Below are positions 21,177-22,940 of a stretch of 22,940 nucleotides of DNA, piece by piece. How positions within the stretch are numbered: position 1 is the stretch's first letter; every line of letters starts with the position of its first letter. The DNA comes from JACJWR01 sp964627505. GTDB lineage: Bacteria; Actinomycetota; Actinomycetes; S36-B12; UBA10799. The notes below the pieces were generated by a model that saw only the letters and a program-made list of their open reading frames with translations, searched no databases and was not told the DNA's origin. Location: the NCBI GenBank assembly GCA_964627505.1, contig CAZVKB010000036.1, positions 1 to 22,940 on the forward strand. The letters run 5' to 3'. A program made the position numbers and the translations under genes.

Positions 21177-22940
21177 TCACTGGTCGCGTTTGCGGGCGTT
21201 AGCGGCGATTTTTTCGCGCGCGTGGGTATCGAGCACCACCTTGCGCAGACGCACCGCGCTTGGTGTCACTTCCACACATTCATCGTCGCGACAGAACTCC
21301 AGAGACTGTTCCAGGGAGAGCAACCGGGGCGGGATCAACCGTTCCAACTCATCCGCGGTGGACGAGCGCACGTTGGTGAGCTTCTTTTCCTTGGTGATGT
21401 TGACCGTCATGTCGTCGGCGCGGGAATTCTCCCCCACAATCATGCCCTCGTACACGGCGGTGGTGGGGCCCACAAACAACTGGCCGCGTTCCTGCAAACC
21501 GAAGCAGGCATAACCGGTGACCACTCCGGTGCGGTCGGCCACCAGCGAACCGGTGGGGCGGGTGCGGATCTCACCGGTCCAGGGTTCGTAGCCGTCGAAC
21601 ACGTGGTGGGCCAGACCGGTGCCGCGGGTTTCGGTGAGAAATTCCGTCCGGAAACCGATCAGTCCTCGTGCCGGCACCTTGAATTCCATCCGCACCCAGC
21701 CGGTGCCGTGGTTGACCATCTGTTCCATCCGGCTGCGGCGCTGGCCCAATAGTTGCGTGACCGCACCAACGTAATCCTCCGGCACATCTACGGTGAGGCG
21801 CTCCATCGGCTCGCAGAGTTTCCCGTCGATCACGCGGGTGACCACGGTGGGTTTGCCGACCGTCATCTCGTAGCCTTCGCGGCGCATCATTTCGACCAAT
21901 ACGGCGAGCTGCAACTCGCCTCTGCCCTGCACCTCCCAGGCGTCTGGAACTTCCGTAGGCAGCACACGCAGCGAAACATTGCCGATGAGTTCGGTGTCGA
22001 GCCGGTTCTTGAGTAGTCGGGCGGTGACCTTGCTGCCCTTCTCGCCGGCCATCGGCGACTTGTTGGTGCCGATCACCATCGAGATGCTGGGCTCATCGAC
22101 GGTGATCACCGGCAGGGGCCGAGGGTCATCGGGGTCAGCCAAAGTTTCGCCGATGGTGATCTCCGGGATACCCGCCACCGCGATGATGTCGCCGGGGCCC
22201 GCGGAGTCGGCAGGCACCCGGTCGAGCGCTTCAGTGATGAGCAGTTCGGCGACCTTGGCTCTGCTGATCGAACCATCGGCTCGACACCACGCCACATTCT
22301 GACCTTTGCGAATGGTGCCTGCGTGCACCCGGCACAGGGCCAGCCGACCCAGATAAGGCGAGGCATCAAGGTTGGTGACGTGCGCGCGCAGCGGCTCCTC
22401 GTCGTCGTATTGCGGGGCCGGCACGGTCGTGAGAATGGTCGCGAACAGCGTCTCGAGATCGGGTTCGTCGGGCAGTCCGCCATCGTCCGGGCGGTTGAGC
22501 GAGGCGCGACCGTTACGCGCGGAGGCATAGATGATGGGGAAGTTGATTTGGGATTCGTCGGCGTCTAGGTCGAAGAACAACTCGTAGGTCTCATCCACCA
22601 CGGCTTCGATCCGGGCATCACTGCGGTCCACCTTGTTGATGACCACAATGATCGGCAGCCGCTTTTCCAGCGCCTTGCGCAAGACGAATCGGGTCTGCGG
22701 CAAGGGACCTTCGCTGGCGTCCACCAGCAGCAGCACCCCATCGACCATCTCGAGGCCGCGTTCCACTTCCCCGCCGAAATCGGCGTGGCCAGGGGTGTCG
22801 ATGATGTTGATGGTGGTGGGTGGACGGACTCCGGTGGGGTCGATGTGGCTGACCGCGGTGTTCTTCGCGAGGATCGTGATGCCCTTCTCGCGTTCCAGGT
22901 CCATCGAGTCCATCACGCGATCGGTGAGTTCGGCGTGCGG
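21177..22940 (-). CDS. typA: TypA/BipA ribosome-associated GTPase (5' end cut by the window)
   Basis: TypA is a translational GTPase of the EF-G family that acts on ribosome assembly and stress responses. About 587 codons are present. The reading frame runs off the right edge, so the P-loop (G1) and the start lie outside the window. Visible: RVMDSMDLEREKGITI (G2 region), DTPGHADFGGEVERGL (G3), VINKVDR (G4), YASARNG (G5), the domain 2 barrel, and domains III and V. The TypA-specific C-terminal domain includes GERGQLFV-like GLQERGQLFVGP, VYEGMIVGENSRADDMTVN and the KKLTNVRSS loop. The gene is truncated by the window only, with no sign of decay. It lies 40 bases upstream of rsmI. Confidence 0.97.
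   Translation of the reverse strand, partial: PHAELTDRVMDSMDLEREKGITILAKNTAVSHIDPTGVRPPTTINIIDTPGHADFGGEVERGLEMVDGVLLLVDASEGPLPQTRFVLRKALEKRLPIIVVINKVDRSDARIEAVVDETYELFFDLDADESQINFPIIYASARNGRASLNRPDDGGLPDEPDLETLFATILTTVPAPQYDDEEPLRAHVTNLDASPYLGRLALCRVHAGTIRKGQNVAWCRADGSISRAKVAELLITEALDRVPADSAGPGDIIAVAGIPEITIGETLADPDDPRPLPVITVDEPSISMVIGTNKSPMAGEKGSKVTARLLKNRLDTELIGNVSLRVLPTEVPDAWEVQGRGELQLAVLVEMMRREGYEMTVGKPTVVTRVIDGKLCEPMERLTVDVPEDYVGAVTQLLGQRRSRMEQMVNHGTGWVRMEFKVPARGLIGFRTEFLTETRGTGLAHHVFDGYEPWTGEIRTRPTGSLVADRTGVVTGYACFGLQERGQLFVGPTTAVYEGMIVGENSRADDMTVNITKEKKLTNVRSSTADELERLIPPRLLSLEQSLEFCRDDECVEVTPSAVRLRKVVLDTHAREKIAANARKRDQ

Noticed and set aside
1..22940. Search for CRISPR arrays, insertion sequences, integrases, toxin-antitoxin pairs, phage genes or biosynthetic clusters.
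   Set aside because: No regularly spaced repeats, transposase or recombinase motifs, or non-housekeeping gene clusters are visible; the content is a conserved core-gene block.

Overview
The window is a GC-rich, densely packed chromosomal segment from an actinobacterium (Actinomycetota). Every gene I can support lies on the minus strand, so transcription runs from high to low coordinates. Three things point to Actinomycetota: the gene content and order (typA, rsmI, metG, tatD, rsmA, ispE, tRNA-Gln, glmU, prs, rplY, pth, mfd, mazG, eno, ftsB/divIC-like, DUF501, ppx), the frequent GTG starts, and the DUF501 and SurA_N-lipoprotein families. Much of this order matches the Mycobacterium tuberculosis Rv1003-Rv1026 neighbourhood as I remember it, without rpfB. 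I cannot name a genus.

Layout in transcription order: a 5'-truncated typA at the right edge (22940-21177); rsmI (16S rRNA C1402 ribose methylation); metG; tatD; rsmA (16S dimethylation); ispE (MEP isoprenoid pathway); tRNA-Gln(TTG); glmU (UDP-GlcNAc synthesis); prs (PRPP synthesis); rplY/ctc; pth; a CysQ-like IMPase-family phosphatase; mfd; a SurA_N-type lipoprotein; mazG; an ABC1/UbiB-family kinase-like protein; eno; a small FtsB/DivIC-like membrane protein; a DUF501-Ppx/GppA fusion protein; a double-ACT GcvR-like protein; and def (ending at base 7).

The themes are translation and ribosome maturation (typA, rsmI, rsmA, metG, tRNA-Gln, rplY, pth, def), envelope and division (glmU, ispE, ftsB-like), repair and nucleotide housekeeping (mfd, mazG, prs, cysQ-like) and central or phosphate metabolism (eno, ppx). 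Gaps are short, many genes overlap by 4 nt (GTGA) or abut, and no gene-free stretch exceeds about 175 bases.

I found no mobile elements, CRISPR, phage genes, toxin-antitoxin modules or other accessory system, and no evidence of a new multi-gene system. The points most worth a second look are the DUF501-Ppx/GppA fusion, pth apparently starting at an ACG codon behind a good Shine-Dalgarno, and three genes (metG, ispE, glmU) that lack a Shine-Dalgarno but have a TANNNT hexamer exactly 7 nt before the start codon, as expected for leaderless mRNAs.
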